From: Zhengella mangrovi
GTDB taxonomy: Bacteria > Pseudomonadota > Alphaproteobacteria > Rhizobiales > Rhizobiaceae
NCBI RefSeq assembly: GCF_002727065.1
Contig: NZ_PDVP01000011.1
Span: 1-64,000 of the forward strand
Reading direction: 5' to 3'
Length of the DNA: 64,000 nucleotides
Below the pieces are notes generated by a model. That model saw nothing but the letters and a program-made list of their open reading frames with translations, was not told the DNA's origin and ran no database searches. Positions within the stretch are counted from its first letter, which is position 1, and each line of letters starts with the position of its first letter. Made by a program: the position numbers and the translations under genes. This document shows, in pieces, positions 46,380-58,281 of this stretch.

Positions 46380-47048
46380 CTAACCTGCCGCGGGTTGCGT
46401 GAGCGGGCTCTCGACCGGGGCCGGCGCGACGTCGAGGACGCCAAGCGCATCGAGGCCGCCCAGAATCGAATCGATAGCGATGGTTGCCAGGACGATGCCC
46501 ATCACCCGGCTGATGATGCTGGCGCCGGTATTGCCGATGACCCTGTGGACCACGCTGGCCGCGAGCAGGAGAACCAGTGTCAGCAGGAGGACGAGTCCGA
46601 GCAGGCCGGCGGTAATCGCCTGTTCGGCAATCGATTCGGTGTGGTTGTCGGTCAGGATGACGATGGCCAGCATGGCACCAGGCGAGGCGATTGACGGCAT
46701 GGCCAGCGGGAAAACCGCCCCGGCGAGGTGATCGCGTTCCGCTTCCTCGATCTCGCGGGCAGGCTTGGACTCTCCAAAAACCATGGTCATGGCGAACAGG
46801 AACAGGATGATGCCGCCGGCGATCTGGAACGACCCGAAGCGGAGACCGAGCGTTTCCAGAAGGAACTGGCCGCCGACGAGGAAGGCCAGCAGGACGACCG
46901 CGGCGATCGCGACGGCGTTCAGCGCGAAGCGCCGATGCAGGTGGCGGGGAACGTGCTGGACCGCGAAAAGGAAGACGGGAATCGAGCCGACCGGGTCGAT
47001 AACCACGACCAGGGTGATGAAGTCCTTCGTGAGGGCCGCCCAGTCCAT
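46380..47048 (-). CDS. MarC family integral membrane protein
   Basis: The 222-residue protein has six hydrophobic segments and the MarC pattern ITLVVVIDPVGSIPVFLFAV, GLRFGSFQIAGGIILFLFAM and FPLAMPSIASPGAMLAIVIL. MarC proteins are inner-membrane proteins without an established function; the old link to multidrug resistance did not hold. The start at 47048 has only a weak GGGAAAG upstream. A longer frame to 47867 is antisense to the neighbouring hydrolase. Confidence 0.88.
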   Translation of the reverse strand: MDWAALTKDFITLVVVIDPVGSIPVFLFAVQHVPRHLHRRFALNAVAIAAVVLLAFLVGGQFLLETLGLRFGSFQIAGGIILFLFAMTMVFGESKPAREIEEAERDHLAGAVFPLAMPSIASPGAMLAIVILTDNHTESIAEQAITAGLLGLVLLLTLVLLLAASVVHRVIGNTGASIISRVMGIVLATIAIDSILGGLDALGVLDVAPAPVESPLTQPAAG

Positions 47049-47272
47049 GGCGCGCTGCTTTCCCGCTGGCAGGTTGATGACGGTCCGGCCGGATCGGCGG
47101 CGCGACCCGCCCGCGGCGGCATGCGCGTGATCCCGGAACGGAGACCGCTGACGTTGTTGGCCTGACCTTATGAAGCAGGCTGGCACGAGCGCAACAGGAA
47201 ACTGGTTCCCTGCCCGATCCTTGGAGCGGGATGCGCCCCGAAAGGCGGGCTGTCTGCCGGTCGAGGGGGGCT

Positions 47273-48169
47273 TTACCGGGCGTGGTGGCGGTCGAGGAAA
47301 TCCAGGATGGCTTCGGCGGTCGCGCTCGCCCCGTCGGGGTCGAGGTGGAAGTGGTGATCGCCGGGAACCTGCGCCGTTTCGTAGCGCGGGATCAGTGTTT
47401 CGCCGAGCCTTGCCATGGCATCGGCAGCGGGCCGCCGGCTGCGGATGCCGTCGCCGGCCCAGATGTTGAGTACCGGGCAGCGGATCGCCTGCAGCACGGC
47501 CTCGACGTGGTCGCCGGTAAGCTTGACGGCGGAGGAGGCGAACAGGCGGGCGTCGCCGCGCATCCGGAAGCCCTCGGGGCCTTCTTCCAGCGCGCGGTCG
47601 GCGAGCGCCTCGGAGGCCTCGACGGAATTGCCCTGCGTGCGGCGGCGCTCGACATAGTCCGCCCTCGTACCGAAAGTCCGCGGCGGGCGGGCCTTCTGCT
47701 TGCGGGTCTGCTCGATGAAGGCGCGCAGGGTCGGTACGAAGCTGCCGGGTTCCGCCGGTTCCGGCGCCAGGGAATCCAGCGCCACCAGCGCGCGCACGGT
47801 TTCCGGCTGCGCTGCGGTGAACAGGGTTGCGATGATGGCGCCGCGCGAGTGGCCGACCAGGACGCAATCCTTCCAGCCGAGCCGGTCGAGCAGCTCGGCG
47901 ATCTGCGGCAGGTCATCCCAGATATTGTAGGTGGCGTGGGCGGCGCGGTGGGCGCTGAGCCCCTGGCCGCTCAGGTCGATCGCGACGACGCGGCAGCCGG
48001 TCAGCCGTGGCGCCAGTTCGCGGAAACTGTCGGCGTGGTCCATCCAGCCGTGCAGGGCGAGCACCGGGGTGCCGTCTTCCGGTCCCCAGGCCAGTCCGGT
48101 CAGGCGCAGGCCGTCGACCTCCCATTCGCATTCGCACGGACCTGCCGGTGCTGCCATTCCCGCCTGCAT
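47273..48169 (-). CDS. Alpha/beta hydrolase
   Basis: The 298-residue enzyme has the oxyanion segment LALHGWMDHADSF, the nucleophile elbow VGHSRGAIIATLF, the acid in NIWAGDGIRS and the catalytic His in PGDHHFHLDPDG. This resembles the serine hydrolase-like/MEST group. The substrate is unknown. Single gene between marC and the DUF2778 gene, all on the minus strand. Confidence 0.87.
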   Translation of the reverse strand: MQAGMAAPAGPCECEWEVDGLRLTGLAWGPEDGTPVLALHGWMDHADSFRELAPRLTGCRVVAIDLSGQGLSAHRAAHATYNIWDDLPQIAELLDRLGWKDCVLVGHSRGAIIATLFTAAQPETVRALVALDSLAPEPAEPGSFVPTLRAFIEQTRKQKARPPRTFGTRADYVERRRTQGNSVEASEALADRALEEGPEGFRMRGDARLFASSAVKLTGDHVEAVLQAIRCPVLNIWAGDGIRSRRPAADAMARLGETLIPRYETAQVPGDHHFHLDPDGASATAEAILDFLDRHHAR

Positions 48170-48294
48170 GTGCTGCCGCTCTCCCTCGTCCGCGCCGCCG
48201 TGCGGCGGATCCTGTTCCGGAGGCAGAGGTACAGCGCCCGCGTGCGGCAGGCAACAGAGGGGTGCGAAGCGGGATGGCGGATGCCGGAATTGAC

Positions 48295-49407
48295 CTACAG
48301 CGCGGCGACGTAGGTCGGCAGTTCCTTCATGCTCGGCACGACGATGAGGCGTTCGATCTCGCCGCGCTTGAAGGCGTTCAGGAAGCGTTCGTAGCGCTTG
48401 AAGACCACGCAGCCGTTCGACTGGGACCGGCTGCCCCCGCCGGCATACATGTAGGTATGGGCGAGCAGGCCGTCGCGGTTGTACTTCTTGCGGCCATCGG
48501 CCGGCAGGAGGCGGATGGCCTCGACGCCGTGGAACCGGCTTTCGCGCATGACGAGGTTGTAGAGATTGGGGGGCGTCGGACCGCGGTTCTTCTGTGTGAC
48601 GTAGCGCGGGTTGTCCTGCATGTGGGCGAGGCCGGAATGGGCCTCGAGCTTGTCGCCGTTCGGCAGGTAGACGGTGGCCGAGCCGATGTCGTAGACGGCG
48701 ACCTTGCTGGCGCGGCCGGGAAGAGCATCGGCGGCGCTGCCGCCGAAGAGGCGGCCGAAGATGCCGCCCGGTTTTTCCTCGCCGGCGCCGTCGTCGGGAC
48801 TGGCATAGGCGAGGGCGTTGTGGCCCTGCTTCTTCCGTGCCGCATGCTCCGGGCGCGGGCTCGGCGTCACGTCGGGCGCGGGAAGTGTGGCCACCTGCGG
48901 CGCTTCGTCGATTGCGGCGGTAGCCTCGGCGACCTGCGGGCGCGGCCGCGGAAGCGGTATCTCCGCCATCCGCTGCGCCTGCGGTTCAAGGCTGGCGACG
49001 GTGACCGGCGCGGAGGCCTGGCGCAGGTGGACCGGCAGGGGCACGGCAGCGAAGCGCTGCGGGTCGATTGCGGCGGAACGCTGGACAAACCGGTCCTCGC
49101 GGGCGTTGCGGATCATGGCGAGGCGCGCGGCGCGATCACCTTCCGCAATGCGGGCCGGGCGCGCGGCCCTGTCGGCCTCGTAGCCGCGGCGGGGATCGAC
49201 GCTGGCCGCCGAGGCGTGCAGCAGGGCCGGCATTTGTGCCACGGAGGTGGAAAAGCGGGCCACGCCGCCGGCGATCAGCGCGGTGGCGCCGAGCAGCGCG
49301 AGAACGCCGAGAAGCGATCCGGCACAGGCTGCCACGGGCATTGTCTTCAAGCGGCTCCGCGATCCTGCCGGTCGCGATACACATACCCCATCCGTCAAAT
49401 GTCTCAT
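48295..49407 (-). CDS. DUF2778 (Tlde1-like) L,D-transpeptidase-fold protein with membrane anchor
   Basis: The 370-residue protein has a membrane segment near residue 30 (GSLLGVLALLGATALIAGG), a Pro/Ala/Arg-rich spacer of about 180 residues and a C-terminal DUF2778 domain: YLPNGDKLEAHSGLAHMQDN, LYNLVMRESRFHGVEAIRLL and the catalytic motif SQSNGCVVFKRY with its cysteine. Related Tlde1 toxins attack peptidoglycan, but this one is anchored and has no secretion-system context, so a housekeeping cell-wall role is more likely. The start is uncertain; 49407 gives a short cytoplasmic tail before the membrane segment. Confidence 0.75.
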   Translation of the reverse strand: MRHLTDGVCVSRPAGSRSRLKTMPVAACAGSLLGVLALLGATALIAGGVARFSTSVAQMPALLHASAASVDPRRGYEADRAARPARIAEGDRAARLAMIRNAREDRFVQRSAAIDPQRFAAVPLPVHLRQASAPVTVASLEPQAQRMAEIPLPRPRPQVAEATAAIDEAPQVATLPAPDVTPSPRPEHAARKKQGHNALAYASPDDGAGEEKPGGIFGRLFGGSAADALPGRASKVAVYDIGSATVYLPNGDKLEAHSGLAHMQDNPRYVTQKNRGPTPPNLYNLVMRESRFHGVEAIRLLPADGRKKYNRDGLLAHTYMYAGGGSRSQSNGCVVFKRYERFLNAFKRGEIERLIVVPSMKELPTYVAAL

Positions 49408-49660
49408 CCCCGACTGTCGAAATCGATCATCCTGTTCCGGGCGGCGTTCCAGGAACGCCCTGTCCATCCGCGCGGCTGGTTCCGCGCAAGGCCCGTACCA
49501 ATCCCGTTCCGCATGCACCGTTCCCCTCTTCCGGGTCAGGCGATCTCGCCAGCGGCATGCATCCCGTTCGTTCGCAGGAATAGCAGATGTTGGTAAAGCA
49601 AAGCTTTCGACACCGCTTCGTGCGAACCATTCGCTAACCATGCGAATCCGGCCATACTGA
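49408..49660. other. Spacer between DUF2778 gene and pro operon terminator
   Basis: About 250 bases with no gene seen; probably holds the promoter of the gene at 49407. Confidence 0.4.
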
Positions 49661-49698
49661 GGCGAAAGGGCGCCCTGACCGTGACGGACAGGGCGCCC
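49661..49698 (-). terminator. Intrinsic terminator of the proXWV-like operon
   Basis: GGGCGCCCTG (49668-49677) pairs with CAGGGCGCCC (49689-49698); two more G-C pairs extend it after one mismatch. Read on the minus strand it is followed by TTTCGCC. It lies about 90 bases after the ATPase stop. Confidence 0.65.
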
Positions 49699-49786
49699 CG
49701 AGGCGGCATGACGGAGGAAGTGCGGGCGCCGGATCCGGCCTGCGTCCGTGGCCGTCCAACCGGCATCAGCGACGGCCGGAATTGCG

Positions 49787-50833
49787 CTAGACGTGTTGCG
49801 GGGCCTGCGTGGAGACCATGGCGCCGATCACGTCGTGGATGTCCAGGATGCCGAGCGGCTTGCCGGCCGCATCGACCGCGCAGGCCTGCGAGACCGATGC
49901 GCCGGTCATCGTCCGGGCCACCGTCTCGAGGACCTCGTCGGCGCCGATGGACGGTCCGGCGGGCGGTTCCCCGGCAAGCGGGCGCATAACGGTGCGGGCG
50001 AGGATCACGCGGCCACGGTTCACCTCGGCGACAAAGCTGGTGATGTAGTCGTCGGCCGGGCGGAGCACGATCTCCTGGCCGGTACCCTGCTGGATGATCT
50101 CGCCATCGCGCAGGATGGCGATGCGGTCGCCAAGGCGCAGCGCCTCGTCGAGGTCGTGGGTGATGAATACGATGGTCTTGCGGATTTCCTTTTGAAGGTC
50201 GAGCAGCACCGTCTGCATGTCGACACGGATCAGCGGATCGAGCGCCGAGAAGGCCTCGTCCATGAGAAGGATCGGGGCATCGTTGGTCAGCGCGCGGGCA
50301 AGCCCGACGCGCTGCTGCATGCCGCCGGAGAGCTGGTTGGGGTAATGGTTCTCGAACCCGGACAGGCCGACGCGGTCGATCCAGCGGCGCGCTTCCTCCT
50401 CCTGCCTGGACCGGGGCAGGCCCTGGATCTCCAGGCCATAGACCGTGTTCTCGAGCACGGTGCGGTGGGGCAGGAGGGCGAACTTCTGGAAGACCATCGC
50501 CGTCTTGTGGCGGCGGAACTCGCGCAATTGCCGCGCGTCCATCCGGACCACGTCCTCGCCGCCCACCAGGACCTCCCCGGCGGTGGGGTCGATGAGGCGG
50601 TTGATGTGGCGGATCAGCGTCGACTTGCCGGAGCCGGAAAGGCCCATCACCACCTGGATGCCGCCTGCCGGCATCCGGATGTTGATATCCTTCAGACCCA
50701 GCACGTGGCCGTGTTTCTCGTTCAGCTCGGCCTTTGACATGCCGGCCCTGACCGCGTCGACGAAGTCGGCGCCGCGGGGGCCGAAGATCTTGTAGAGGTC
50801 CCTGACCTCGATCGGGATGCCGTGCTCAGCCAT
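49787..50833 (-). CDS. proV: Glycine betaine/choline-type ABC transporter ATP-binding protein (ProV-like)
   Basis: The 348-residue ATPase has Walker [10 protein letters not shown], the ProV-type Q loop [13 protein letters not shown], signature [15 protein letters not shown], Walker [17 protein letters not shown] and a C-terminal CBS-like regulatory part ([16 protein letters not shown]). The ProV-specific N-terminus with KIFGP is present. It powers osmoprotectant or choline uptake. Start at 50833 follows AGGAGG and overlaps proW by 8 bases. Confidence 0.92.
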   Translation of the reverse strand: MAEHGIPIEVRDLYKIFGPRGADFVDAVRAGMSKAELNEKHGHVLGLKDINIRMPAGGIQVVMGLSGSGKSTLIRHINRLIDPTAGEVLVGGEDVVRMDARQLREFRRHKTAMVFQKFALLPHRTVLENTVYGLEIQGLPRSRQEEEARRWIDRVGLSGFENHYPNQLSGGMQQRVGLARALTNDAPILLMDEAFSALDPLIRVDMQTVLLDLQKEIRKTIVFITHDLDEALRLGDRIAILRDGEIIQQGTGQEIVLRPADDYITSFVAEVNRGRVILARTVMRPLAGEPPAGPSIGADEVLETVARTMTGASVSQACAVDAAGKPLGILDIHDVIGAMVSTQAPQHV

Positions 50834-51713
50834 GGACGACCTCCTGGTGCTTCTGCAGCCGCTTGCCATAGGCCTGGCTGGCACGGTCGAAGATCATGGC
50901 GATGCCGACGATGGCCAGGCCGTTGAAGACGCCGAGCGTGAAATACTGGTTGGCGATGGCCTTGAGCACCGGCTGCCCGAGCCCCTGCACACCGATCATC
51001 GAGGCGACTACGACCATGGCGAGCGCCATCATGATGGTCTGGTTGATGCCGGCCATGATGGTCGGCAGCGCCAGGGGCATCTGCACGTTCCTCAGCTTCT
51101 GCCAGCCGGACGAGCCGAAGGCGTCGGCCGCTTCCAGGACGTCCTTGTCGACCAGGCGGATACCGAGGTTGGTCAGGCGGATGATCGGCGGAATGGCGTA
51201 GATGACGACCGCGATCAGGCCCGGCACCTTGCCGATGCCGAGCAGCATGACGACCGGGATCAGATAGACGAAGCTCGGCATGGTCTGCATCACGTCGAGA
51301 ACGGGGCTGATGAGCGCCTGCACCCGGTTGGAGCGGGACATGGCAATGCCGATCGGGATGCCGATGACGATGGACAGAACGGTCGAGACGAAGGTCATCG
51401 AGATCGTCTTCATCGTGTCGTCCCACATGTCGAAGAAGCCGATGACGAGAAGCGTGGCAACGGAGCCGAGCGTGATCCGCCAGGACCGGCTGGCGAACCA
51501 GACCAGGGCGGCGATCAGGCCGAGGACGATGGGCCACGGGGTCGTGGTCATGAAGCGCTCGGTGTGAATGAGAAACCACTTCACCGGATCGAAAAAGGTC
51601 TCGATGGCGCCACCCCAGGCGCGGGTGAAATCACGGAAGCCGCTGTCGATGGCCTTCTTGAGGGCCGTCAGTGAGCCGTTGTCGAGGTGTGGAAAGGACA
51701 TGAACCATTCCAT
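50826..51713 (-). CDS. proW: Glycine betaine/choline-type ABC transporter permease (ProW-like)
   Basis: The 295-residue inner-membrane protein has about six membrane segments and the binding-protein-dependent transport motif DAFGSSGWQKLRNVQMPLAL. The region VLDVMQTMPSFVYLIPVVML is typical of ProW. It follows proX with a terminator in between and overlaps proV. Confidence 0.92.
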   Translation of the reverse strand: MEWFMSFPHLDNGSLTALKKAIDSGFRDFTRAWGGAIETFFDPVKWFLIHTERFMTTTPWPIVLGLIAALVWFASRSWRITLGSVATLLVIGFFDMWDDTMKTISMTFVSTVLSIVIGIPIGIAMSRSNRVQALISPVLDVMQTMPSFVYLIPVVMLLGIGKVPGLIAVVIYAIPPIIRLTNLGIRLVDKDVLEAADAFGSSGWQKLRNVQMPLALPTIMAGINQTIMMALAMVVVASMIGVQGLGQPVLKAIANQYFTLGVFNGLAIVGIAMIFDRASQAYGKRLQKHQEVVHG

Positions 51714-51790
51714 GCCGGTCCCCTTTCATGTCGTTCTGCCCGGCCGTGCCGATCGCGACGGCAGCCCTGGTGCGTTCCGGGCCGCCGGCC

Positions 51791-51825
51791 AATGAAAAAG
51801 GCGGGAACCGCTTCCGGTTCCCGCC
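51791..51825 (-). terminator. Intercistronic terminator/attenuator between proX and proW
   Basis: GGCGGGAACC (51800-51809) pairs perfectly with GGTTCCCGCC (51816-51825), and on the minus strand the hairpin is followed by TTTTTCATT. It lies 15 bases after the proX stop and about 80 before proW, so it probably lets proX be made in excess over the permease and ATPase. Confidence 0.75.
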
Positions 51826-51839
51826 CTCGCGGTGCTGGC

Positions 51840-52844
51840 CTACTTGATGGCGGCCTTGATCTTCCCGGCGGCCTCGGGGGAAACCCAGGCCGTCCAGATG
51901 GCCTCGTTTTCCTGCAGGAAGTGCTTGGCGGCATCGTCGCCCACGGCCTGGTTGTCGGTCATCCAGGACATAAGCGCGTTGACCGTCTCGTTGCTCCAGG
52001 CGCGCTTGGCCAGGTAATCCATCACCTCGGGACCGGCCCGGTCGGCGAACGACTTGGATACCAGTGTCTGGACCGTGTCCTTGGGCCAGTCGTTCTTCTT
52101 CGGATCCGGGCAGTCGGCAACGGTGTTGCAGCGCTTCCACTCGGCAGCGTCATAGGGCACGCCGTGGCCGAGCTTGACCATGGGATACTTGCCGAGCAGC
52201 GCGGTCGGCGCCCAGTAGTAGCCGGCCCAGCTCTGCTCGCGCTCGTAGGCCTTGGCGATCGAGCCGTCGAGGCCGGCGGCCGATCCGGTATCGACCAGCA
52301 CGAAGCCGGCCTTTTCCGCGTCATAGGCCTTGAAGAGCTGCGAGGTCACGACCGTTCCGCCCCAGCCCTGGGGACCGTTGAAGATGGCGCCCTTGGAGCT
52401 GTCTTCGGGATCCGGAAAGAGCTCGGGATGGGCCAGGACATCCTCGATCGTCCTGATCTCGGGATGGGCATCGGCGAAATATTTCGGGATCCACCAGCCC
52501 TGCACGCCGCCATCGGGCAGCGGCGAACCGACCGCGACGAGCCGGCCTTCCTCGGTTCCCTTCCTGACGACATCGGGCAGCAGGTCGACCCAGCCTTCGG
52601 GCGCGATGTCCGGTTCGCCCTTCTCGGCCATGGAGGTGATCGTGGGCACGGTATCACCGACCGTGACTTCGGCTTCGCAGCCATAGCCCTCGTTCAGGAT
52701 GAGCTTGTCCAGCGAGGACAGGACCTCCGCGCTCTGCCAGTTCATGCTGGCGATCGTGACCCGTCCGCATTCGCCCGCGTGGGCCATTGCCGTCATTCCC
52801 AGAATGCCGAATGCGAGGCATGTCGATGCAAGGAATTTGTTCAT
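51840..52844 (-). CDS. proX: Glycine betaine/choline-type ABC transporter substrate-binding protein (ProX-like)
   Basis: The 334-residue periplasmic protein has a signal peptide (MNKFLASTCLAFGILGMTAMAHA cut into core and cleavage at AHAGE) and the OpuAC fold: VTIASMNWQSAEVLSSLDKL, DIAPEGWVDLLPD, WAGYYWAPTALLGKYPMVKL. The tryptophans of EGWV and WAGYYW would form the aromatic box for a quaternary amine. C-rich loop CNTVADCPDP is present. Start at 52844 follows AAGGGA. First gene of the operon. Confidence 0.92.
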   Translation of the reverse strand: MNKFLASTCLAFGILGMTAMAHAGECGRVTIASMNWQSAEVLSSLDKLILNEGYGCEAEVTVGDTVPTITSMAEKGEPDIAPEGWVDLLPDVVRKGTEEGRLVAVGSPLPDGGVQGWWIPKYFADAHPEIRTIEDVLAHPELFPDPEDSSKGAIFNGPQGWGGTVVTSQLFKAYDAEKAGFVLVDTGSAAGLDGSIAKAYEREQSWAGYYWAPTALLGKYPMVKLGHGVPYDAAEWKRCNTVADCPDPKKNDWPKDTVQTLVSKSFADRAGPEVMDYLAKRAWSNETVNALMSWMTDNQAVGDDAAKHFLQENEAIWTAWVSPEAAGKIKAAIK

Positions 52845-53361
52845 TTCAGTTCCCTTGTGCGCGGCCATTCTCGACGAGCGGGCTGCCGCGTTGACCCGCC
52901 ACGTTGATTACCCGGACCCCGGCCCGGGCAAACCCAGTTGTGAAATGTCGTTCGTGTGTCCGCAGCGCTGGGAAGGCCTAGCCGCGCACCTTCGGCAAGG
53001 GCTTCAACATCGTCGGGAGCGTCACATCCGGCCTCTCCATTGACGCGAAGGAAGACACAAATTCCAATCGCTGAAAAGATGTATTTTGCCGACACAATAT
53101 CGTGTCGCGAGCAGGACAGTTTTTGCCGTCTTTGACGCGGTTTTCCCATAAAAATCGTTGACTTGCGCCATGATCGGGCCAGCCGCAAACCGGGCTTCCG
53201 GCGTGCGCACATTGATGCCCGTCAATGCCGTGCGCCTGCACCGTGGTGTCTGATGCTCCAAGTCACCGGGAAGAGACGGGGAAGGTGCTTGTCCGCCGGT
53301 CTCCCGGTCCGGCGAAGATCGCCTGATGCCGTTTCCGGCGGCGCGGGAAGAGGAGGCCATG
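52845..53361. promoter_or_regulatory. Divergent regulatory region between proX and the ligase operon
   Basis: About 515 bases with no gene. An AT-rich core (53050-53160) contains a near-perfect palindrome at 53090-53107 and is the likely site of both promoters. Confidence 0.5.
53090..53107. promoter_or_regulatory. Near-perfect palindromic operator candidate
   Basis: CGACAC-AATATC-GTGTCG matches its own reverse complement at 16 of 18 positions. It is 254 bases before the ligase start and 246 before proX, so it could control either direction. Confidence 0.5.
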
Positions 53362-55109
<1,748 letters not shown>

Positions 55110-55113
<4 letters not shown>

Positions 55114-57098
55114 CCAAGCCCAGACTGGACCATGCCCATGTGCTCGACCTGCTGGCCCGGATGATCCGCGTGCGCCATTTCGAGGCCAAGTGCGCGGAGC
55201 TCTACTCGCAGGAAAAGATCCGCGGGTTCCTGCATCTCTATGACGGCGAGGAAGCCGTGGCCGCGGGTCTCATCCCGCTGCTGTCGGCCGACGACCGCAT
55301 CGTCGCGACCTATCGCGAGCACGGGCACGCGCTGGTCCGCGGGCTGCCGATGAACGCGGTCATGGCGGAAATGTACGGCAAGGCCGCCGGTTGCGCCGGC
55401 GGGCGCGGCGGGTCCATGCACCTGTTCTCGCGCGAGGCGAACTTCTTTGGCGGCAATGCCATCGTCGGCGGCGGACTGCCGCTCGCCGTGGGCCTGGCGC
55501 TGGCCGACCGGATGGGCGGGACAGGCGCGGTCACCGCCTGCTTCTTCGGCGAGGGCGCGGTGGCGGAGGGCGAGTTCCACGAGGCGATGAACCTAGCCGC
55601 GCTGTGGCGGTTGCCGGTGCTCTTCGTCTGCGAGAACAACGGGTACGCCATGGGTACGGCGCTGGACCGGTCCGAGGCGGTGACCGACATCGCCCGCAAG
55701 GCTTCCTGCTACGACGTCCAGAGCGCGACGGTCGACGGCATGGACGTGGTGGCCGTCGAGGCGGCGGGCCGGCAGGCGCTCGAGGGCATCCGCGAAACGG
55801 GAAAGCCCTTCCTGCTGGAATGCCGGACATACCGGTTCCGCGCCCACTCGATGTTCGACGCGCAGCTCTACCGCGACAAGGACGAGGTGGAGGCCTGGCG
55901 CCAGAAGGGGCCGATCGTGCGCTTCCAGGGATGGCTGGAACAGAACAGCCTCATCCACCACGAGGACGTCGCGCGGATCGACGCGGACGTGGATGCCGAG
56001 GTCGCGGCGGCCGTCGCCTTCGCCGAGGCGGCGGACACGGAGCCGGTGGAGACGCTGGCGCACCATGTGACGGCAGAAGACAGGCCGGCGGCGCCTGAGC
56101 CCGCGGCGCCCGGCGAAACGGTCCAGACCACCTATCGCGAGGCCATGAAGGCGGCCATCGCCGAGGCGATGGAGCGGGACGACCGGGTGTTCCTGATGGG
56201 CGAAGACGTGGGGCGCTACGGCGGGTGCTATGCCGTGTCCATGGGTCTCTACGAGCGGTTCGGACCGGAGCGGATCCGCGACACGCCGCTCTCGGAATCC
56301 GGATTCACCGGCGCGGGGATCGGCGCGGCCATGGCCGGCATGCGGCCGATCGTCGAACTGATGACGGTGAATTTCTCGCTGCTCGCGCTCGACCAGATCC
56401 TCAACACAGCGGCGACCATCCGGCACATGTCGAACAACCAGTTCTCCGTGCCGCTCGTCATCCGCATGGCGACGGGCGCGGGCAAGCAGCTGGCCGCCCA
56501 GCATTCGCACAGCCTGGAAGGCTGGTACGCGCATATCCCCGGGCTGCGCGTGCTGGCGCCGGCGACGCTGGAGGATGCGCGCGGCATGCTGTGGACCGCG
56601 CTCCAGGACCCGGACCCGGTGCTGATCTTCGAGAACGTGATGCTGTACAACCGTTCCGGCCCGCTGGCGGCCAACGCCGGGGCCGTCGACATCGACAAGG
56701 CGGTGGTGCGGCGGGAGGGCCGCGACCTGACGCTGATCACCTATGGCGGGTCGCTGTTCAAGACGCTCGACGCCGCGGAGGCGCTGTCGGCGCAGGGCAT
56801 CCAGACCGAGGTCATCGACCTGCGCAGCCTGCGTCCGCTCGACATGGAGACAGTGATCGCCTCGGTGGCGCGCACCCATCGGGCGCTGGTGGTCGACGAA
56901 GGGTGGAAGACCGGCAGCCTGTCGGCCGAGATCGGGATGCAACTGGCCGAACGGGCCTTCTTCGACCTCGACGCGCCGCTGGCGCGCGTGTGCAGCGCGG
57001 AGGTGCCGATCCCCTATGCCCACCACCTGGAACAGGCCGCCATTCCGCAGACCGACCGCATTGTGGCCGCCGCGCTGGCCCTGATGGGCAGGAGCTGA
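55110..57098 (+). CDS. Fused E1 alpha-beta subunit of a 2-oxoacid/acetoin dehydrogenase complex
   Basis: The 662-residue protein joins two normally separate chains. Residues 1 to about 325 are the TPP-dependent alpha part ([41 protein letters not shown], the TPP motif). Residues about 345-662 are the beta part ([47 protein letters not shown]). E1 decarboxylates a 2-oxoacid or cleaves acetoin and passes the acyl group to lipoyl-E2. The ATG overlaps the ligase stop. A join of pathway-specific E1 with AcsA suggests an acetoin-like or branched 2-oxoacid substrate. Confidence 0.93.
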
Positions 57099-57102
57099 TC
57101 CC

Positions 57103-58281
57103 GTGGGCGTCTTCCGCATGCCTTCGCTCGGCTCGGACATGGAGGCCGGAACGCTGACCGAATGGCTCGTCAAGCCGGGCGATGCGGTCAAGCGCGGCGA
57201 CATCATCGCCGTCATCGAGACCCAGAAGGGAGCCATCGAGATCGAGGTCTTCGAGGACGGCGTGGTCGAGGAGCTGCAGGCCGTTCCCGGCACCACCGTC
57301 CCGGTCGGCACGCCGCTGGCGGTCATTCGCGGCGAAGGCGAAGCGGAAGCGGCGCCCGAACCGGCCGCGTCGGCCGCCGCCGTGGCGGAAGCGCCGCCGG
57401 CACCATCAGAGGCCCGGCCGGCGGCATCGGCAGAAATCCGGCCGCCTGATCCGCAATCCCTCGTCACCGCGACGCGGATCCGCATTTCCCCGGCCGCGCG
57501 CCGGCTGGCCGAGCGCCTCGGCATCGATGCAGCGAGGCTTGCGGGGAGCGGCCCCGGCGGGGCCATCGTGCTGGCCGACGTGGAGAAGGCTCAGCCCGCC
57601 GCCCCGGCCCCGGACGGGATGAGCGGCATGCGCGCGGCGATCGCCGCCGCGATGGTGCGGTCGAAACGGGAGATCCCGCACTATTACCTTGCCCATACCG
57701 TTGACATCGGCGCGGCGGAGGATTTCGTCGCCCGCGCCAACAAGGATCGTGGACCGGCCGACCGGCTGCTGCTCGCGGCGCTGTTCGTCAAGGCGGTGGC
57801 CCTAGCGGTCGGCAAGTATCCCGAGTTCAACGGGTTCTTCGACGATGGTGCCTTCACCCCGGCCCCCTCGGTCCATGCCGGCATGGCCATCAACCTGCGC
57901 GGCGGCGGGCTGGTCGCGCCGGCGATCCATGACGCCCAGGGCCTTTCGCTGGACGCGGTTATGGCTGCGATGCGGGATCTCGTCACCCGTGTCCGGGCCG
58001 GCCGCTTCCGCCAGCGCGAACTGTCGGACCCGACGATCACGATCTCAAGCCTTGGCGAGCGTGGCGTCGACCTGCTTGCCGGCGTCATCTACCCGCCGCA
58101 GGTGGCCATTCTCGGCTTCGGCACACCGGCCGAACGGCCCTGGGTGCGTGACGGCAAGGTGGTCGCGGCGCGCACCGTCACCCTCACACTGTCGGCCGAC
58201 CATCGCGTCAGCGACGGCCATCGCGGCGCGCTTTTCCTCAACCGGATCGGCCGCCTTCTGCTGGAACCGGAGACCCTATGA
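57103..58281 (+). CDS. Dihydrolipoamide acyltransferase (E2) of the same complex
   Basis: The 392-residue protein starts at GTG with AGGAG upstream. Residues 1-80 are a lipoyl domain (ETQKGAIEIEVFEDG, lipoylated K), then an Ala/Pro linker, a peripheral-subunit-binding domain (about 123-160, RISPAARRLAERLGIDAARL) and the catalytic domain ending with the acyltransferase site DHRVSDGHRGALFL. Four bases separate it from E1. No E3 gene is present, so it must share lipoamide dehydrogenase with another complex. Confidence 0.93.
   Translation: MGVFRMPSLGSDMEAGTLTEWLVKPGDAVKRGDIIAVIETQKGAIEIEVFEDGVVEELQAVPGTTVPVGTPLAVIRGEGEAEAAPEPAASAAAVAEAPPAPSEARPAASAEIRPPDPQSLVTATRIRISPAARRLAERLGIDAARLAGSGPGGAIVLADVEKAQPAAPAPDGMSGMRAAIAAAMVRSKREIPHYYLAHTVDIGAAEDFVARANKDRGPADRLLLAALFVKAVALAVGKYPEFNGFFDDGAFTPAPSVHAGMAINLRGGGLVAPAIHDAQGLSLDAVMAAMRDLVTRVRAGRFRQRELSDPTITISSLGERGVDLLAGVIYPPQVAILGFGTPAERPWVRDGKVVAARTVTLTLSADHRVSDGHRGALFLNRIGRLLLEPETL

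Noticed and set aside
48295-49407. DUF2778 protein as a type VI secretion toxin
   Set aside because: It is membrane anchored and no immunity or secretion gene is near; a cell-wall enzyme is more likely.
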